Assembly (NCBI GenBank): GCA_030617085.1
Contig: JAUWWB010000048.1
Location: 1-7,667 of the forward strand
Reading direction: 5' to 3'
DNA length: 7,667 nucleotides
From: Candidatus Omnitrophota bacterium
GTDB lineage: Bacteria > Omnitrophota > Gorgyraeia > Tantalellales > Tantalellaceae
Positions 3,852 to 7,667 of the stretch are shown here, piece after piece. Positions within the stretch are counted from its first letter, which is position 1. Every line of letters starts with the position of its first letter. The translations under genes and the position numbers were made by a program. The notes under the pieces are model-generated. The model was not told where the DNA came from. It saw only the letters and a list, made by a program, of their open reading frames with translations, and ran no database searches.

Positions 3852-6302
3852 ATGAAGAACGATCTGTCCGGGAAGGAAAATACCGTAGAAAGCCTCAAAA
3901 CCGCTTTTCTGCATAACCGGAAATATTCCATCGCCAAGGACATTTACACCGCTACCGATTATGATAATTTCCAGTCCATGGCGATGGGGATCCGTGACCG
4001 ACTGATCGAAGGTTGGATAGTGACCCAGCAGAGATACCACGATGAGAACTGCAAGAGGGTTTACTATCTTTCCCTCGAGTTTCTCCCCGGCCGGCTTCTT
4101 GCCAACAACATACTCAATCTCGGACTTGTGGACGAAAGCAAGAAGGCCATGGAGGAGCTGGGCTTCAACCTGGAAGATCTTTACGAACAGGAGATCGACC
4201 CGGCGCTCGGCAACGGTGGGCTTGGCCGGCTCGCGGCGTGTTTTCTGGACTCCATGGCCACGCTCGGGATCCCCGCTACCGGATACGGCATCAGGTATGA
4301 TTACGGCATATTCGACCAGAAGATCGTCAAGGGATACCAGGTGGAGACCCCCGATGAATGGTTGAGCCTGGGAAATCCCTGGGAGTTCGAGAGGCCGGAA
4401 TTCACTTTGAAAATACGTTTTTACGGTAAGACCGTAAAGCGCGTGGACAAGAGCGGCAAGTTCCACGTCGACTGGGTGGATACGAGCGACGTCCTCGCGA
4501 TGGCTTACGATACCCCCATCCCGGGATACAGGAACGCCGTGGTCAATAACCTCAGGCTCTGGTCGGCCAGAAGCACGGCGGAATTCGATCTCGACTACTT
4601 CCATGACGGCGATTATATCAAGGCATGTGAGAACAAGATCATTTCCGAGAACATCTCGCGCGTCCTCTATCCGAGCGACAACGTGCTCAAGGGGGTTGAA
4701 CTGCGCTTGAAACAGGAATATTTCTTCACGTCGGCCTCGATGCAGGACATAATCCGCAGGTTCAAGATGCACAACGAGGATTTCCGGACGTTTCCCGACA
4801 AGGTGGCCATCCAGCTGAACGACACGCATCCTGCCATCGCCATCGTCGAGCTGATGCGCATCCTGATCGACGAAGAAGAGCTGGGCTGGGAAACGGCCTG
4901 GGATATAACCGTCAGGACCTTCGCTTATACCAACCATACGATCATGCCGGAAGCTCTGGAAGGATGGTCCGTGCCGCTTTTCGGAAAGCTCCTGCCCAGG
5001 CATCTGGAACTGATATACGAGATCAACATGCGTTTCCTGCGGGGAGTGGCCAACCGTTATCCTCACGCTCCCGAAAAGCTCCGCCGCATGTCATTGATCG
5101 AAGAGGGCCCGGTGAAGAAGATAAGGATGAGCCACCTCTGCATCGTCGGGAGCCATTCCGTGAACGGGGTATCCCGGCTTCATACCGAGCTTTTAAAGAC
5201 GACCCTCTTTAAGGATTTTTCTGAGTTTTTCCCGCGCAAGCTCAACGTGAAGACGAACGGTATTACCCAGAGGCGGTGGCTCAAGAAGGCGAACCCGCCC
5301 CTGTCGGAACTTATCTGCGGCGCGGTAGGGGATGAGTGGGCAACCGATCTCGCGCGGCTCAAAAAGCTGGCCCCTTTTGCCTCGGACGGCTCGTTCCGCG
5401 AAAAATGGAGGGCCGTGAAAAGGGAAAACAAGGTGCGGTTGGCCGGTTACGTGAAGGACAAAACCGACATCATAATAGATCCCGATTCCGTCTTTGACGT
5501 CCAGGTAAAAAGGATCCACGAATACAAGCGGCAGGTCCTGTTCGCCTTGTACCTGATCTCCCAGTACATAAGGATAAAGAACGATCCGGAAAAGGACGTT
5601 GTCCCCAGGACGGCCATAGTCGGCGGGAAAGCGGCCCCGGGTTACGCCATGGCCAAGCTGACCATCAAGTTCATTAATAATATCGCCGATGTCATCAACA
5701 AGGACCCTGATGTAAAAGATAAGCTGAAAGTGGTCTTCCTCGAGAACTACTGCGTTTCGCTGGCCGAGAGGATATTCCCCGCGAGCGACCTCTCCGAACA
5801 GATATCCACCGCGGGCAAGGAAGCTTCCGGCACCGGCAACATGAAATTCATGCTCAACGGCGCCGTCACGATCGGCACCTGGGACGGCGCCAACATAGAG
5901 ATCGCGGAGGAGGTTGGCCCTGAGAACATTTTCATCTTCGGGCACAAGGCGCACGAGATCGCCGGGATGAGGGAAGCCGGCTACAACCCGCGGGAATACA
6001 TCCTGAACAGCCCACTCCTGGAAGAGGCGCTGCGCCTGATCCAGGAGGATTTTTTCTCGCAGTTCGAGCCGAAGATATTCAAGCTCATATACAACTCGCT
6101 CCTCTGGCACGACCCCTTCATGGTCTTCGCCGATTTCGAAGATTACCTTTTCACGCAGGACAGGGTCTCGAAGGCGTACCTGGACCGCGAAGAGTGGACG
6201 AAAAAATCCATCATGAACACCGCCAATTCCGGCAAATTCTCCAGCGATAGGACAGTGAGGGAGTACTCGGAGGAGATCTGGGGCGTGGAGTGTGGCGCGT
6301 GA
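3852..6302 (+). CDS. glgP: Glycogen/alpha-glucan phosphorylase (GT35)
   Basis: The enzyme releases glucose-1-phosphate from the non-reducing ends of glycogen or maltodextrins in the cytoplasm, using pyridoxal phosphate. At 816 residues it matches bacterial GlgP/MalP. Signature blocks appear in order: YYLSLEFLPGR (71-81), LGNGGLGRLAACFLDS (119-134), QLNDTHP (321-327), VKRIHEYKRQ (552-561) with the phosphate-contacting K553, R554 and K559, KVVFLENY (626-633), EASGTGNMKFMLNGA (657-671) with the PLP lysine K665, and GTWDGANIEI (675-684). Spacing between the phosphate and PLP sites equals that of rabbit muscle enzyme (K568 to K680). The animal N-terminal phosphoserine extension is absent. It belongs to the same plus-strand run as GH130 but is separated by 94 bp of repeats and a hairpin, so its expression may be partly uncoupled. 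All catalytic motifs are intact. The long minus-strand open frames beneath it are shadows. Confidence 0.98.
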   Translation: MKNDLSGKENTVESLKTAFLHNRKYSIAKDIYTATDYDNFQSMAMGIRDRLIEGWIVTQQRYHDENCKRVYYLSLEFLPGRLLANNILNLGLVDESKKAMEELGFNLEDLYEQEIDPALGNGGLGRLAACFLDSMATLGIPATGYGIRYDYGIFDQKIVKGYQVETPDEWLSLGNPWEFERPEFTLKIRFYGKTVKRVDKSGKFHVDWVDTSDVLAMAYDTPIPGYRNAVVNNLRLWSARSTAEFDLDYFHDGDYIKACENKIISENISRVLYPSDNVLKGVELRLKQEYFFTSASMQDIIRRFKMHNEDFRTFPDKVAIQLNDTHPAIAIVELMRILIDEEELGWETAWDITVRTFAYTNHTIMPEALEGWSVPLFGKLLPRHLELIYEINMRFLRGVANRYPHAPEKLRRMSLIEEGPVKKIRMSHLCIVGSHSVNGVSRLHTELLKTTLFKDFSEFFPRKLNVKTNGITQRRWLKKANPPLSELICGAVGDEWATDLARLKKLAPFASDGSFREKWRAVKRENKVRLAGYVKDKTDIIIDPDSVFDVQVKRIHEYKRQVLFALYLISQYIRIKNDPEKDVVPRTAIVGGKAAPGYAMAKLTIKFINNIADVINKDPDVKDKLKVVFLENYCVSLAERIFPASDLSEQISTAGKEASGTGNMKFMLNGAVTIGTWDGANIEIAEEVGPENIFIFGHKAHEIAGMREAGYNPREYILNSPLLEEALRLIQEDFFSQFEPKIFKLIYNSLLWHDPFMVFADFEDYLFTQDRVSKAYLDREEWTKKSIMNTANSGKFSSDRTVREYSEEIWGVECGA

Positions 6303-6308
6303 GCACGC

Positions 6309-6314
6309 TATAAT
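6309..6314 (+). promoter_or_regulatory. TATAAT -10 element just before the helicase start
   Basis: A perfect TATAAT ends eight bases before the ATG at 6323. With normal geometry transcription would begin around 6320-6323, making the message leaderless or nearly so. The -35 position (6286-6291, TGGAGT) matches only 3 of 6. No Shine-Dalgarno sequence is seen in the 20-bp gap after glgP. Confidence 0.4.
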
Positions 6315-6322
6315 ACCCAACC

Positions 6323-7667
6323 ATGAAGAAATACATCCTACACGAACCGGCGGGAGAGCTGGAGACCCACATTGATTTCAAGGGCAGCCTTAATCCCCAG
6401 CAGTATGAAGTGGTAACCGGCGCCGATGGGCCGTGTCTCGTGCTTGCCGGCGCGGGGAGCGGGAAGACGCGGACCCTCATATATCGCCTTGCGTACTTGC
6501 TGGAGCGGGGCGTGCCGCCGAAAAACATCCTCCTCATGACGTTCACCAACAAGGCCGCGCGGGAGATGAACGACCGCGCGGAGATGCTTTTGAAATATAC
6601 GCCCAGGGGATTGTGGAGCGGTACGTTCCACCATGTCGGGAACAGGTCGCTACGGATGTACGCCCCCGAGATAGGGTTTAGCAGGGATTTCGGCATACTC
6701 GACCAGCATGATTCCCGCGACCTCATAAAGGCCTGCATGAAAAAGGCGCGCTCCGCGGCGAAAGAGGAGAAGTTTCCCAAGCCTTCCGTGGTCCAGTCGA
6801 TAATAAGCCTTTCCGAGAATACCGGCAAGACCGTCGCGAAGGTCCTGGAGGAAAGATATCCCTATTTCGAGAAGTTCGCGCGTGATATCGAAGGCGTAAA
6901 AGACCTGTACGAGAAGAAAAAGAAGGCTTCCGGCAACATGGATTACGACGACCTGCTTTCCAACTGGAAGCGGCTTCTGGAAACCGTTCCCCCGGCGAGG
7001 CGGCGGTTCACCGAGCAGTTCCGGTATGTTATGGTGGACGAGTACCAGGACACCAATTCCCTCCAGGCGGAGATCATCGATATCCTTTGCGAAAATCACC
7101 GGAACATCCTGGCGGTGGGCGATGACGCGCAGTCCATCTATTCGTTCCGCGGCGCCCGCGTGGAAAACATACTCCGGTTCCCGAAAAAGTTTGACGGCGC
7201 CAGGATATTCAAGCTGGAGACCAACTACCGTTCCACCCCCGAGATATTGAACCTTGCGAATGATTCTCTTCTCAACAACGAGAACCAGTTCTACAAGGAG
7301 CTCAAAGCCGTCAAGCCATCCCTGGAGATACCGGCCCTCGTCGAGGTGAAGGACCCCTATTCCCAGGCAAGGTTCGTGGCGCAAAGGGTGCAGGAGATGC
7401 ACGAGGAGGGGACGGAACTCAGCGATATCGCCGTCCTTTTCAGGGCGCATTACCAGTCGGCGGAACTGGAAATGGAGCTTGTCAAGCGCGGGATCCCCTA
7501 CGTCGTGCGCGGGGGCATTCGCTTTTTCGAACAGGCGCATATCAAGGACGTGCTGGCGTACCTGAAGATCGTGGCCAACCCGGCCGACGAGGTGGCCTGG
7601 ATACGCACTCTGACGCTTTGCCCCGGTATCGGGCCCGGGTATGCCGAGAAGATCTACGCGTCCTTTC
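6323..7667 (+). CDS. UvrD/PcrA-type superfamily 1A DNA helicase, N-terminal 448 residues (runs off window)
   Basis: This is an ATP-driven 3'-5' DNA helicase of the repair/replication type; the C-terminal part is missing. Visible motifs in order: Q motif LNPQQYEVV (23-31), Walker A GAGSGKT (43-49), motif Ia MTFTNKAAREM (72-82), Ib GTFHHVGNRSLR (100-111), DYDDLL (207-212), motif II VDEYQD (238-243), motif III GDDAQSIYSFRGA (266-278), motif IV LETNYRST (298-305), and the later YVVRGGIRFFEQAHIKDVLAYL block (393-414) before domain 2B. The frame remains open to the edge. The start is set at 6323 because an in-frame stop (6311-6313) lies just upstream and the Q motif begins 22 residues in. It follows glgP by 20 bp but is functionally unrelated to it; the TATAAT in the gap suggests separate transcription. 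Distinguishing UvrD, PcrA or Rep would need the C-terminus. Confidence 0.95.
   Translation, partial: MKKYILHEPAGELETHIDFKGSLNPQQYEVVTGADGPCLVLAGAGSGKTRTLIYRLAYLLERGVPPKNILLMTFTNKAAREMNDRAEMLLKYTPRGLWSGTFHHVGNRSLRMYAPEIGFSRDFGILDQHDSRDLIKACMKKARSAAKEEKFPKPSVVQSIISLSENTGKTVAKVLEERYPYFEKFARDIEGVKDLYEKKKKASGNMDYDDLLSNWKRLLETVPPARRRFTEQFRYVMVDEYQDTNSLQAEIIDILCENHRNILAVGDDAQSIYSFRGARVENILRFPKKFDGARIFKLETNYRSTPEILNLANDSLLNNENQFYKELKAVKPSLEIPALVEVKDPYSQARFVAQRVQEMHEEGTELSDIAVLFRAHYQSAELEMELVKRGIPYVVRGGIRFFEQAHIKDVLAYLKIVANPADEVAWIRTLTLCPGIGPGYAEKIYASF

Noticed and set aside
3762..5066. 434-codon open frame on the minus strand opposite glgP
   Set aside because: It lies antisense to a fully recognisable glycogen phosphorylase, has no family-like motifs, and its C-terminus reads through the GTTCGGA repeats. 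Long antisense frames are expected with GC-rich third positions.
5193..6320. 375-codon open frame on the minus strand over the 3' half of glgP
   Set aside because: Shadow of the phosphorylase reading frame; composition is rich in Gly, Arg, Val and Pro without recognisable domains.
6650..7540. 296-codon open frame on the minus strand opposite the helicase
   Set aside because: The plus-strand helicase motifs are continuous across this stretch, so the antisense frame is a shadow.

Overview
The window looks like bacterial chromosome of moderate-to-high GC from an uncultivated lineage. The gene set and the short 7-bp tandem repeats between genes remind me of Omnitrophota-type genomes, but no rRNA or marker gene is present to test this. 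It carries five substantial genes, most concerned with sugars, plus a small C-terminal gene fragment at the left edge.

Layout: (1) 3-77 is the end of a rightward gene. (2) 75-227 is a convergent intergenic block made of 7-bp TAGGNNN repeats in two inverted arms (6 and 10 units) around a 41-bp core. Both flanking genes take their TAG stop codon from the outermost repeat unit. (3) 223-1485 (minus) is a GT4 glycosyltransferase of the sucrose-phosphate synthase / mannosylfructose-phosphate synthase type. (4) 1486-1738 is a divergent control region with a good sigma70-type promoter to the right, a weaker interleaved one to the left, and a leader that can form two hairpins. (5) 1739-2815 is a divergent GT-B glycosyltransferase, followed by a GH130 mannoside phosphorylase/glycosidase (2834-3757), then glycogen phosphorylase glgP (3852-6302), then the first 448 codons of a UvrD/PcrA-type helicase (6323 to the window end). 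All are on the plus strand. (6) 3758-3851, between GH130 and glgP, holds four GTTCGGA-type heptamers and a dispersed-repeat-like hairpin.

Taken together, the GT-B/GH130 pair, glgP and the SPS-type transferase suggest a module that makes and phosphorolytically recovers a glycan or sugar storage compound. The two phosphorylases would release sugar 1-phosphates (glucose-1-P from glgP; probably mannose-1-P from GH130). The helicase is a housekeeping repair gene and probably has its own promoter inside the 20-bp gap after glgP. The most unusual items are the TAG-supplying heptamer arrays, the substitution of both glutamates of the usual EX7E motif by glutamine in the second glycosyltransferase, and the interleaved divergent promoters.
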